From contig JAEUKI010000011.1 of NCBI GenBank assembly GCA_016793325.1, positions 62,001-126,000 on the forward strand: a DNA stretch of 64,000 nucleotides. Reading direction: 5' to 3'. Position 1 is the stretch's first letter. Every line of letters starts with the position of its first letter. This document shows positions 24,577 through 33,700 of the stretch, one piece after another. The position numbers and the translations under genes were made by a program. The stretch comes from Myxococcales bacterium. Its GTDB lineage: Bacteria; Myxococcota_A; Polyangia; Polyangiales; Ga0077539. The notes beneath the pieces are model-generated. The model searched no databases, was not told the DNA's origin, and saw only the letters and a program-made list of their open reading frames with translations.

Positions 24577-26367
24577 GTGCTCACTGAAGAGACCGTCAAC
24601 CGCGCGCGACACTTGTTGTCCATCGGCAACGCCGTCGAAGCCGCGCGACAGCTCATGGGCGTCGCCGAGCAAGCGCACCTCGTCGACCGCGACTACGACG
24701 AGGCGATGTTCCTGCTCGCGCAAGCGTTTTCGCAGGCCAACATGCTCCGCGCGGCCGCCACCGTGCTGCTCTATCTCCAGCGCTCGTCGGACATGCAGCG
24801 CATCGCCGTCAACACGACGCCGATCGACCTCGCGCGCTCGTTTCTGTGCGGCCAACGCCCGGACCCACGCGAGGCCGCCAAGCACTACCGAACCGCCAAT
24901 TGGCCAGCACACGCCGCGATTTCGTACGAGCGCGCCGAGGACTACCCCGCCGCGCGCGCCCTCTGGGAAGAGGTCTCGGGCGACCCTCGCCTCCGTACGG
25001 ATCCGTATGTTGCCGCGCTCGTGAGCTTCAACCTCGGCCGCGTCCTCCAGAAGCTCGGCGACGACTCCGCCGCGCATCGCTGTCGCGTGCGCGCGATGAG
25101 GCTCCTCGAAGAAGCCGCGGACGTGCTCGAGACGCGCGGCCTTCGTGACCGCGCGTTCGATTGTTTTCAAGTGCTGCTCACGCTCGGCGTCGAGACCGGC
25201 TCGTTCGAGAACCTCGCCGAAGGCTACGTGAACTGCGTGCGCATCCTCCGCGAGGATCACCTCAAGCACTACGCGCTGCAGTACTACGAAGACTTCATCA
25301 CGAAGGCCGAGGCGGCCGGCGAGTTTCACGCCGCGGCGACGATGCTCCACGAAGCGGCGGACTACGCGCGCGCCGTGGGCCTGACGTTTCACGGCGCGCT
25401 TCGCGTACGTGAAGCGCAGGCGTGGGAGAAAGCCGCGCAAGCGATCCTCGGCAACGGCGGCGCCGGCGAGCTCGCGGAGAACGCGTACCTCGCGGCCATC
25501 GGCGCCTACTCGAGCGCGGGCATGCACGGAAACGCGGTCGGAACGTTTCGCACGCTCGCGTCGATCGGCCTCGAAGAGTCGCGAACCAAGCGCTACCAGC
25601 GGCTCGCCGAGCGCTACAGCGACGCGCGCAACGAGCAGGGCTCGATGCCGAGGCTCCCCGACTACCTCACGCAGCCCGTGAAGTATCCCGACATCTGGAA
25701 CGACGACGTGATCGAGTGGGAGTCCGCGGGCGACGCCGTCGAGACGTGCGGGCAGATCCTGCTCGACACGACCCTCCCGTCGTTCGTTCGCCGACGCGCG
25801 CTCGTCGCGCGATTGCAGCCGCTCACGCACTCGTCGCCGCAGCACCCGCAAGCGCTCGCGGCGCTCGGAGAGAAGCTCGGTCAAGTGCAGGTCTATCAAG
25901 TGCTCGCGCCGCTCGAGCTGCTCTACGAGCACCCTGCCCCGCAGGTGCGCGCGGCGGTGCTCCGCGCCGCGCAGATGTTGTTCTTCAAGCGCACGTTCGT
26001 GGTGATCAACAAGGGCGTCGTGGACCAGGATCCGACGGTGCGCTCGAACGCGCGCGACGCGGTCGCGAGGCTGCATTTTCCCCACGCGTTCGACCCGCTG
26101 TCGCGCTTGCATCGCGACTCGGTCGACCCCGAAGTGCGCCGCGCGGCGCTCACGTCGATCGGCAAGGTGCAGACCCTCGAAGCGGTCGACTACCTCATCG
26201 GCGTCCTCTCCCATGGAACGGGCGACGACCGTCGCGCCGCGTACGAGCTGCTCGAGCGCACGGACTTTCCCGACGCCGCGAAGGCGATCGCGCAGGCGAT
26301 CGAGCGCGAGCAAGGCGACGTGCAACGGCTGCTCGTTCAACTGCGACAGCGCCGCGGTGACCGATGA
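24577..26367 (+). CDS. TPR and HEAT-repeat scaffold protein of the MoxR-vWA operon
   Basis: The protein has 596 residues from GTG 24577, 3 bases after the vWA stop, with GGAGAG upstream. The N-terminal two-thirds are TPR-like helix pairs (DYDEAMFLLAQAFSQANMLR, WPAHAAISYERAEDYPAARA, LRDRAFDCFQVLLTLG). Residues about 440-570 form HEAT-like repeats (HPAPQVRAAVLRAAQMLFF, DPTVRSNARDAVARLHFPHA, DPEVRRAALTSIGKVQTLEA). There is no signal peptide, so it is cytoplasmic. Such proteins are usually scaffolds or substrate adaptors. Overlap of its stop with the next start (ATGA) ties it to the acetyltransferase. Confidence 0.85.
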   Translation: MLTEETVNRARHLLSIGNAVEAARQLMGVAEQAHLVDRDYDEAMFLLAQAFSQANMLRAAATVLLYLQRSSDMQRIAVNTTPIDLARSFLCGQRPDPREAAKHYRTANWPAHAAISYERAEDYPAARALWEEVSGDPRLRTDPYVAALVSFNLGRVLQKLGDDSAAHRCRVRAMRLLEEAADVLETRGLRDRAFDCFQVLLTLGVETGSFENLAEGYVNCVRILREDHLKHYALQYYEDFITKAEAAGEFHAAATMLHEAADYARAVGLTFHGALRVREAQAWEKAAQAILGNGGAGELAENAYLAAIGAYSSAGMHGNAVGTFRTLASIGLEESRTKRYQRLAERYSDARNEQGSMPRLPDYLTQPVKYPDIWNDDVIEWESAGDAVETCGQILLDTTLPSFVRRRALVARLQPLTHSSPQHPQALAALGEKLGQVQVYQVLAPLELLYEHPAPQVRAAVLRAAQMLFFKRTFVVINKGVVDQDPTVRSNARDAVARLHFPHAFDPLSRLHRDSVDPEVRRAALTSIGKVQTLEAVDYLIGVLSHGTGDDRRAAYELLERTDFPDAAKAIAQAIEREQGDVQRLLVQLRQRRGDR

Positions 26368-27011
26368 GCGACGCCGTCGATCGCCCCGTCGTCATTCGCC
26401 CTGCAAAACCCACGGACGACGCGCGTATCGTCGCGCGCTGCCTGTTCTCGTCGGGCCCCGACGTGCTCGCGTACTCGCTCGCGCCCGAGCGCGACGAAGG
26501 CACCGCGCAGCGCGTGCTCGCAGCGGGCTTCGTCGCCGAGGACGGCGCGTTTTCGTATCGCTACGTGATCGTGGCCGAGCGTGACGGCGCGCTGCTCGGC
26601 GCGACCGCGGTCTTCGCTGCGCGCGACAAGGCGAAGGTCTTCGCGCGCACCGCGCGGCCCGTGCTCAAGGCGTGCGCGGCTCGCGACTGGCCCACGCTCG
26701 CGATGAGGGCCGTGCGCGTCGCGCCGTTCGGCGAGGGAATTCCCGACGATTCGCTGTACCTCTCGCAGATCGGCGTCGAGCCCGCGGCGCGGGGGGCGGG
26801 CGTCGGATCCAAGCTCCTCGAGGCCGTGTTCGATCGCGCGCGCAAGCACTCGCTCTCGCGCGTAGCCCTCCACGTCGCCGTGGACAACCCGAGGGCCGAA
26901 GCGCTCTACGCGAGGCACGGGTTTCGCGCGATGGGCGTCGTCGGCGACCGCGCCCTCTCGGAGAAAGAGGGCATCCCGATGCAGCGCGTGATGGTGTGGG
27001 ACGACGGCTGA
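26364..27011 (+). CDS. GNAT-family N-acetyltransferase, last gene of the MoxR-vWA operon
   Basis: The protein has 215 residues. The acetyl-CoA binding signature is clear: LSQIGVEPAARGAGVGSKLL has the V-x-P-x-x-R-G-x-G-x-G pattern. It is followed by the helix LEAVFDRARKHSLSRVALHV and the motif DNPRAEALYARHGFRAMG, which in this family shapes the CoA tunnel and acceptor site. Family knowledge: GNAT enzymes transfer acetyl from acetyl-CoA to an amine of a protein, peptide or small molecule; the acceptor cannot be told here. Start and previous stop overlap as ATGA, so it belongs to the MoxR operon. It could modify an operon product. Confidence 0.88.
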   Translation: MSDAVDRPVVIRPAKPTDDARIVARCLFSSGPDVLAYSLAPERDEGTAQRVLAAGFVAEDGAFSYRYVIVAERDGALLGATAVFAARDKAKVFARTARPVLKACAARDWPTLAMRAVRVAPFGEGIPDDSLYLSQIGVEPAARGAGVGSKLLEAVFDRARKHSLSRVALHVAVDNPRAEALYARHGFRAMGVVGDRALSEKEGIPMQRVMVWDDG

Positions 27012-27020
27012 GCGCCGCGC

Positions 27021-28292
27021 TCAGTTGCAGAGCGTTCGGCAGTTCGTGCGATTTTGGCGCGCGCAAGACATCCCGTCGTTCGTCCCGCGCGAGACGCGCC
27101 AGCGGTGGGTCGCGAGGTCGAAGAGCCACACGTCGCCCGCGAGGCCGCAGTCGGTCTTGCCTCCGTACACGATCACCCGTCCGCGCGCGGGATCGGGCGC
27201 GACGACGCCCGCGCTTCGTCGCTCGGGCGTGTCCGCCTGCGCCGTCACGAAGTTCGCAGGAAAATCACAGAACCCCGCCGGCGGTTGGTCGAGCTGATCG
27301 CCCTCGACGTGCACCGTCACCGCGCCCTGGGCGCTGATCCCGATCGCGTCGTTGCGGTTGCCGAGCGCTCCGTCATCGTGCCCCGTCAGCAAAAGAAGCC
27401 CTTCTCCATCGGGGACGAGCGCGGGGTTGATGCGCCCCACGATCGAGTCGTTGCTCTCGAATACTTGTGTCCACTCCCCGCTCGAGAGGTCCAGCCGCCA
27501 CAAGTCCGTGTTGAACGGCCCTTGAAACGCGTTGGCACCCCCTCCGCCGAGCACGAACAGAGAGCGCCCCACGATCGTCGCGCCGTGAAACAACCGCGCG
27601 CTCGGCCCGCCGCCGGTCGCCGTGATCCTTCGCCACACGCGCGTCTCGAGGTTGAGCGCCCACAGGTCCCCTTGCGGCGTGAAGCTCGCGCCGCTCGCGC
27701 TGGTGTTTCCCCCGTGGACGATGAGCTCGTCGGTCATCGGGTCGTACGTCGCGGCGGCGTTGGCCCGCGCGCTCGGCCCTGGGCCCACGATTTCGAGTCG
27801 CGCCCACGACTGCGTGGCGAAATCGAGCGCCCACACGTCGCTGTAGAGCGTGTAGTTGCCCGAGGTCCCCGAGCGAAATCGCCCGCCGAACACGATCAAC
27901 CGACGACGGCGCGTGTCGAGCGCCGAGGCCGAGCGCGACCGCGGGGACGGCGCGCCCGTCGCCTCGATCTGCTGCCACTGGTCGCAGTCCGCGTCGTACC
28001 GCCACGTGTCGTTTCGAAACATCGGCGACGGAATGCACATCACCGTCGGCCCCACGTCACCGCCGAACACGTAGAGAAATCCCGTCGCAGGATCGACCGC
28101 GCCCACGGCGTCGCCGCGCGCTTGGGGTTGCGTCGGCGTTCCCGGCGGGCACATCCGCGCGTCCGCGGCGCTGTCCGCGCCCTGCCCGTCGGCTGTCGAA
28201 TTCGTGGGCGCTGGCGAGCACGCTGCGGCGATCGCGGCGCTGAGCGCCGTCCTGGCGAGCGAAGACAATTTCACCGCTCGACGCTCGCGCAC
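27021..28292 (-). CDS. Kelch-repeat lipoprotein
   Basis: The protein has 423 residues from GTG 28292, with an alternative in-frame GTG at 28274 that gives a tighter leader. The lipobox is AIAAAC. Six kelch-type blades can be traced from their double-glycine strands: FLYVFGGD, RLIVFGGRF, LIVHGGNT, LFVLGGGG, GLLLLTGHDD and VIVYGGKT. Intervening positions carry the usual aromatic residues (NDTWRYDAD, DVWALDFATQSWARLE, DLWRLDLSSGEWTQ). The expected fold is a beta-propeller on the outer surface. Cys near the N- and C-termini (CPPG, CNGR-type tail CARQNRTNCRTLC) may close the propeller. Such proteins are frequent in myxobacteria without a known ligand. Divergent from the next gene across 53 bases. 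Confidence 0.85.
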   Translation of the reverse strand: MRERRAVKLSSLARTALSAAIAAACSPAPTNSTADGQGADSAADARMCPPGTPTQPQARGDAVGAVDPATGFLYVFGGDVGPTVMCIPSPMFRNDTWRYDADCDQWQQIEATGAPSPRSRSASALDTRRRRLIVFGGRFRSGTSGNYTLYSDVWALDFATQSWARLEIVGPGPSARANAAATYDPMTDELIVHGGNTSASGASFTPQGDLWALNLETRVWRRITATGGGPSARLFHGATIVGRSLFVLGGGGANAFQGPFNTDLWRLDLSSGEWTQVFESNDSIVGRINPALVPDGEGLLLLTGHDDGALGNRNDAIGISAQGAVTVHVEGDQLDQPPAGFCDFPANFVTAQADTPERRSAGVVAPDPARGRVIVYGGKTDCGLAGDVWLFDLATHRWRVSRGTNDGMSCARQNRTNCRTLCN

Positions 28293-28323
28293 CGCGGCGG
28301 ACCGCGCAAGTCCCTGCCCGGCT

Positions 28324-28347
28324 ACGGTACACTGTTCTCTGTACCGT
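28324..28347. promoter_or_regulatory. Perfect inverted repeat overlapping a start codon
   Basis: ACGGTACA (28324-28331) and TGTACCGT (28340-28347) are exact inverted copies separated by 8 bases. The right arm runs into the GTG start at 28346 of the small lipoprotein gene, and the site lies in the 53-base divergent gap. It would suit either a dimeric repressor or a hairpin masking the start. No Shine-Dalgarno is visible upstream. Confidence 0.5.
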
Positions 28348-28870
28348 GCTCGCTCGTCGTTCCGTCATCGCACTCGCGCTGTCCTTTCTCGCCGCGGGCT
28401 GCGCGAGCTCGGGCAGCGCCCCGTCGGACGCGAGCCTCGTTGTCACCGACGGCGGCTTCGTCGCGATCCCGCTCGACCTCGGGACCGGCGCCGTCGCGTG
28501 GGAGGACATCGCTCCGAGCGCAGCGCACGTGAAGCTCATCTTCGGCCCGCAGGGCGGCTACCACACGCTCGGCCGCATTCGCTTCTCGGGGTTCGCGCCG
28601 GACGTGTCCGTGCAGTTTCGCGTGATCGACGTCGCGACCGGACGCGTCCTCAACGACCCGAGCGACACGCTGCGCCGCCGCGAGCGCGCGGGCCTCGTGC
28701 GCAACGGCGATCAGTGGGAGAGCTCGTCGGCCGAGCTCGTGATCTTCACGCAAATTCGCAACCCGAGCGAAGTCATGGGACGCACGGTCCGCTGGGAAGT
28801 GACCCTCGAAGAGGCAGGCACCGCGCGACGGGCGTTCGCTGTGCGCGAGTTCGTCGTCGACTACCCCTGA
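28346..28870 (+). CDS. Small lipoprotein of unknown function
   Basis: The protein has 174 residues from GTG 28346. The leader MLARRSVIALALSFLAAGC gives a clear lipobox (LAAGC, Cys at 19). The mature part looks beta-rich (HVKLIFGPQGGYHTLGRIRF, then VSVQFRVIDVATGRVL) and resembles an immunoglobulin-like sandwich without a catalytic motif. Its 3' end overlaps the convergent MFS gene by 10 bases. The start codon is embedded in an inverted repeat. Function unknown. Confidence 0.7.
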   Translation: MLARRSVIALALSFLAAGCASSGSAPSDASLVVTDGGFVAIPLDLGTGAVAWEDIAPSAAHVKLIFGPQGGYHTLGRIRFSGFAPDVSVQFRVIDVATGRVLNDPSDTLRRRERAGLVRNGDQWESSSAELVIFTQIRNPSEVMGRTVRWEVTLEEAGTARRAFAVREFVVDYP

Positions 28871-30120
28871 CGCGGAGCGCAGTCCTCGACGCGCTCGAGC
28901 TCTCGAAGCACACGAAATCGAGCCGCTGTCCCAGCGACCACGGCGATCGTCCCGACCCCGCCGATCACCACCGCCGAGACCGCCCCGAGCCACGTCGCGA
29001 GCATCCCCGACTCGAACTCGCCGAGCTCGTTCGAGGCGCTCACGAAGAGCTGATTGACCGCGCTCACGCGACCGCGCATCGACGCGGGCGTCGCGTGCTG
29101 CACGAGCGTCCCGCGCACGACGACCGAGATCGTGTCCGCCGCGCCGATCACGAGCAGCGCGAGCCCCGAGAGCCACACGCTCTTCGAGAGCCCGAACACG
29201 ATCGTCCCCGCGCCGAACACCGCGACGGACACGAGGAGCTTCTGCCCCGCCTTCGCGCGGATCGGATTGCGCGCGAGCCAGAGCGAGACACACGCAGCGC
29301 CGACGGCCGGCGCGGCGCGAAGCCAGCCCACGACGTTGCCGCCCATGTGGAGCTCGTCCTTCACGATCACCGGGATCAGCGCGGTCGCTCCGCCGAGAAA
29401 GACCGCGAGAAAATCCAGCAGCAACACCGACAACAAGAGGTCGTGCCCGAACACGAAGCGAAGCCCTTCGAGCGCGCCGCGGCCTCGCGGCTCGTCGCGA
29501 TCGTGACGCACGGGCTCGACCGATCGATCGAGGCGCAGCCATCCCATGAGCGCGAGCGCGACGAACGTCCCCACGAGCGCGACGGCGTACACGTGTCGCG
29601 GGCGACCGCTGACGAGCAGCAACCCCGTGAGCGCAGGGCCGCCGATGGCCGCGGTCTGCCACGCGCCCGCTTGCATCGCGACCGCGCGCGAGAGCCGCTC
29701 GGGACCGACGAGCCGCGGAACGAGCGACGAGACCGCCGGCCCGTAGAACGACCGCCCGACGCCGAGCAACGCGAGCGCCGCGTACACCCACGGCATCGCG
29801 CTGCGCCCTGCGTCCGCGCAGGCGAACAACACCGCCGCGCACAGCGCGAACGCGACGTCGCACCACCACGCGACGCTGCGTCCGTCCCACGTGTCCGCCG
29901 CGCGTCCCGCAGGCAACACGCACACGAGCATCGGAACGAACTGCACGAGCCCCACGAGCGCGAGGTCCTGCGTGCGCCCCGTCGCGGCGTACACCTGAAC
30001 GCCCACCGCGACGGACATCATTTGCACGGACACCGACGCGAGCCAGCGCGCCGCGAGGTACTTGCGAAACGCGGGCACCGCGAGCGGCGACACACTGGAA
30101 TCGTCCGTCGAGTCAGCCAC
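28861..30120 (-). CDS. Major facilitator superfamily transporter (EntS/MFS_3 type)
   Basis: The protein has 419 residues, the usual size for 12-helix MFS exporters, with about 11-12 hydrophobic segments by eye. The N-terminal half has FRKYLAARWLASVSVQMMSV and a loop with AGRAADTWDGR, corresponding to the MFS signature between helices 2 and 3. A paired segment SSLVPRLVGPERLSRAVAM is typical of the EntS-like/MFS_3 branch, which exports siderophores or drugs. No biosynthetic gene cluster lies beside it, so the substrate is unknown. It is convergent with the small lipoprotein gene. Confidence 0.85.
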   Translation of the reverse strand: MADSTDDSSVSPLAVPAFRKYLAARWLASVSVQMMSVAVGVQVYAATGRTQDLALVGLVQFVPMLVCVLPAGRAADTWDGRSVAWWCDVAFALCAAVLFACADAGRSAMPWVYAALALLGVGRSFYGPAVSSLVPRLVGPERLSRAVAMQAGAWQTAAIGGPALTGLLLVSGRPRHVYAVALVGTFVALALMGWLRLDRSVEPVRHDRDEPRGRGALEGLRFVFGHDLLLSVLLLDFLAVFLGGATALIPVIVKDELHMGGNVVGWLRAAPAVGAACVSLWLARNPIRAKAGQKLLVSVAVFGAGTIVFGLSKSVWLSGLALLVIGAADTISVVVRGTLVQHATPASMRGRVSAVNQLFVSASNELGEFESGMLATWLGAVSAVVIGGVGTIAVVAGTAARFRVLRELERVEDCAPRQG

Positions 30121-30158
30121 GCGAGCGCGCGCTTATACACCGCGCGCACACGGCGCGC

Positions 30159-30767
30159 TCAGTGATGGTTGCCGATGAGCGGACGGCCGCTGTCGGGATC
30201 GAAGCCCGCCATGCGCAGAGACTCGCCGGTGCTCACCGGCGGACCGGGAGGAAGCGCGGGGCGATTCCAGATCGTGACGAACGTTCGATCGCCCTCGTCG
30301 CGGAGGCCCACGTCGACGAAGAGCGATTGCCCTGGCGGCGTGAACTTCACGCGCGCGCGACGAATGAGCGCTCCGAGCGGGCGAATGTCACCATCGGTGA
30401 TCGTCAATCGACGCTGCAAGTACCGCATCACGCGGCTCATCGGCGCCGAGACGTAGAACATCTTCATCGACGCGTCCGCGAGGTGCTCGGACGTCCCGAT
30501 CGGCATCACGAGCCCGAACGCGCGAATCGAACCTGGCACCAAGTCCATCGGGTCGAGCGAGGCGACGACGTCCGGCGCGCTGCCTCCATCGTCGGTCGCC
30601 TCGGTCGCGAGCACGCCCGCGTCTTGGGCGGATGGAGGCCGTCGCGAACAGCCCGCAGACGCGACGCAAAGCGCGATCGCCGCCGTCGCCGTCGCGGCGG
30701 TCACTGCAGAGCGAGCTGCGCGCGAAGGCGGTCGCGTGCTCGGCCGCGTGGTCGTTGCTGTGGTCAT
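30159..30767 (-). CDS. Lipoprotein at the 3' end of the minor-pilin operon
   Basis: The protein has 202 residues. An Arg/Thr-rich N-terminus precedes the hydrophobic stretch TATAAIALCVASAGC (lipobox ASAGC, Cys at about 40). An Asp/Ala/Ser tether follows, then a compact domain with SIRAFGLVMPIGTSEHLADA, MRYLQRRLTITDGDIRPLGA and SLFVDVGLRDEGDRTFVTIW. No family is recognised. It starts 7 bases after the PilY1 stop, so it is the last gene of that operon. An accessory role in pilus or adhesin placement is inferred from position. Confidence 0.7.
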   Translation of the reverse strand: MTTATTTRPSTRPPSRAARSAVTAATATAAIALCVASAGCSRRPPSAQDAGVLATEATDDGGSAPDVVASLDPMDLVPGSIRAFGLVMPIGTSEHLADASMKMFYVSAPMSRVMRYLQRRLTITDGDIRPLGALIRRARVKFTPPGQSLFVDVGLRDEGDRTFVTIWNRPALPPGPPVSTGESLRMAGFDPDSGRPLIGNHH

Positions 30768-30774
30768 CCGTCGA

Positions 30775-33700
30775 TCACTCGAACACTGTCGCCCAGCCGT
30801 CGAGCCGCACTTCGAGCTGAGGCGACGCGAGGCGACGCGACACCACGTTGGTGCGCTGCGCGCCAGCAGAGCCAGGCGTTCCGCCGCGGCCGGTCTGAAT
30901 CACGAGGCGATAGTCGCCGCCTTCCATGCCGGACACAAACTGTCGCGTCCCGCCGAAGAAGTCGTCCGTCGTGGTCTGGACGTTCGGGCACGCGGGGCGC
31001 CGCACGATTCCCACGCCGAAGAGCACGCTGTTGGCGTCGTCGTCGAGGGTCCCGTTGCCCGCGAGGTCGCGGGTCACGCGAACGATGTCCATCGTCGTCG
31101 ACGTGTCGCCGTCGATGTCGAGCCGGCCGCGCGGAATCGCGGTCGCGCTCGGCGCCGCGCCCAAGTCGGTCTCGACCTGATCGACGCCCCACAGCCGCGA
31201 GTAGCCGAGCTGGCACGCGTCCGTGCTGTTCGCAGGGACGAACGTTCCGAAGTACAGCACGCCGTTGAACAGCGACATCGGTCCCGTCAGGCGCTCGCCC
31301 GGCGACAACCCGCGCGTGACGTCCGCGTGATCGCGGAGCATCCACTGCGCGCCGATGTCGACTTGATTTGTGGGGTCCTCGGGCAGCGGGTCGCGCTCGC
31401 GGATCATCGCGATGCGATTGCGATCGAACCCTTCGAGCAGGTCCGTGTCACCCGAGCCGACGCCGATCAACAAGTCGCCGTTGCGATCCACCGTGAGGAT
31501 CGGCGGCGCGACGATCGGCTGGCCCTGGTTGTACGCAGCGTCCCAGAACAAGTCGTACGCGAGGTCGAACGACCACGCAGCGGGGTTCGCTTGCGAGAGA
31601 TCCAACCGCCACAGACCGCCGTCCGCGTCGCCGATGTACGCGCGCGAGGTGACCGTTCCATCGCCGGCGAGGTAGCCAGCGAACGAGCCGGTGATCGGCG
31701 AGCCCGTCGGCATCAAGCCGCCAGGGCCCGTGCCGAGCTTGCGAATGAGCTGGCCGGTCTTGAGGTCGACCACGTAGACGAACTCGCCGAAGGTCCCGTC
31801 CCAGCAACGCGTCGACGCGCGCGGACGACCGTCAGCGCCCGTGAATCGCACGCTCGCGCGCGTCGAAGGCGGACGCGGGTTGGTCGAGGGGCTGCACGCG
31901 ACCGAGGCCGGCGCAGAGCCGCCAGGCAACAACGCGACAGCGCGCTCGGTGAGCATGCCCGACGGCCACGTCGTGCGAATCGTCGTGAGCAGCGGCTGCC
32001 CGTAGGACGCGCGCAGATCGTTGTCCGTAAACTGCCACAAGAACGCGGGGCGATACGGGTCGGTCACGTCCAGCGCGATGTACGCGCCGCCGCCGTCGCG
32101 AAGTCCGAAGAGCAGCACCGAGCGCCAGTCCGCGCCCTGCGCTGGCGTGCCGACAGAGCGCTCGTACACGACGTCGCGCGTGACCGCGCTTCCATCGACG
32201 CCCATCAATCGCGCCGAGGGAACGCGCTGCGCCAACGTCGGCACGAGCAGCGGAGGAACGAAGCCCCACACCTCCTCGCCCGTGTCCGCGTTGAAGCCGT
32301 GCATGATTCCGTCGTTCGAGCCGACGTAGAGCATCGTCTCGCGCGTCCCCACAGTGACGGGCGCGCGACGCGCGCCGATCGCCGGGAGCACCCGCGAGCG
32401 AAACTGCGCGTACGACTGATCGGGGAGCGAGACCGTCGGCGCGCCGACGATGAGCGGGTTCGAGTGAAAGATGTCGCCGAGCGGCCGCGTCTCGCGAACG
32501 GTCCCGGCGTCACCGCGGAGCCACGCGAACGCGGCGTCGCGAATCGTTCCGTTCGCAGCACCGACGAGCGCAGGCGGGACCGCGCCGTCGAGGTTGCTCC
32601 GAAGCGTCCCGAACGTCGCCGACGAAATCGTCGTGCGCAGCAGCGAAGGCGTGTTGAGCGCCGCCGGCAGGTACGACCAGAGCTGCCTCGCGCCCCAACC
32701 ACGCGCGCCCGCGTTTCGCTGGGCGAACTGCAGGAGCACACCGAAGTCGTCCTGCGCAGGATCGAAGGGCTTGTCGACGGGCGCGGGCGGCGTGCCTTCG
32801 CACACCGAGCGACGACGCTCGAGGACGCCCTCCCACGGCGCGCCGGCTTGAATCGCAAACGACGAGTTGAACTGATAGCTCGCCGCGACGCCCGCGCTCG
32901 CCGCGGAGTTTCCAAACGCAGGGCTCGTGCGCGTCGTCGTGCCCGCGGCAAACGTCGAAAACGCCGTGTCGAGCGCGCTGCGAAGAGAGGGAGCGTCATT
33001 CGCGAGCAGCAGTCGGCCCGAGCCCGCGGAGGAGATCGCCGTGAGCGCCGCCACCGTCGACGTGTCCATCGCGTTGAACGCGACGACCCACGTCTTCACG
33101 TTGGGCGCGCCCGCGCCGGTCGCGGCCATCTGCAGCGCCGTGAGCGCAGGACGCTGGTACGGGCAGTAGCCGTTGGCGTCGTCGCAGATCGGCCCCGACG
33201 GATCGCTGACGCCGAAATCCATGTTCGGCTTCCCGTCGGTGATCAAGATGTTGTAGCGCGGGCGGCAGTTGAAATACGGGTCGCCCGACGTCATTCCACC
33301 CGCGGTGCTCGGCGGGCGAACGTCTTGGTGCGTGCTCCAGTAGTAGTTCGCGTCCTCGAGCATCGCCGCGATGGGCGTCCCGCCGAAGGGCCGGATCGCC
33401 GGGATCGTCGCGCTCGTCATCGGGTCTCTGTAGCCCGTGATCGTCGCTTGAATTCGCGCGTTGATCTGGCCCATCTGCGCGATGTCGGCGTCCGGAGGAC
33501 CCACCGAGATCAACCCGCCAGCGACGGGGTCCATCGCGAGGTTCGACGACGCACGACGGCCGCCGATGTTGAGCGTGACGGGCGCATCCATGCAGCCGCG
33601 CGCGCGATACTGCCGGTCCTGCGCGTACGAGAACTGCCCGTAGCTCGCGGTGAGCCCGTTGCAGTAGTCGTTGTCGAACGTCATGAAGCCGAAGCGCAGC

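Noticed and set aside
21625..26340. Long minus-strand open frame of about 1570 codons opposite the MoxR operon
   Set aside because: It is antisense to several genes with clear motifs (Walker A/B, MIDAS, TPR) and shows only Arg/Glu/Val-rich shadow sequence.
28324..28347. Inverted repeat as a LexA box
   Set aside because: It shows only partial likeness to known LexA consensus sites, and the neighbouring genes are lipoproteins, not SOS genes.
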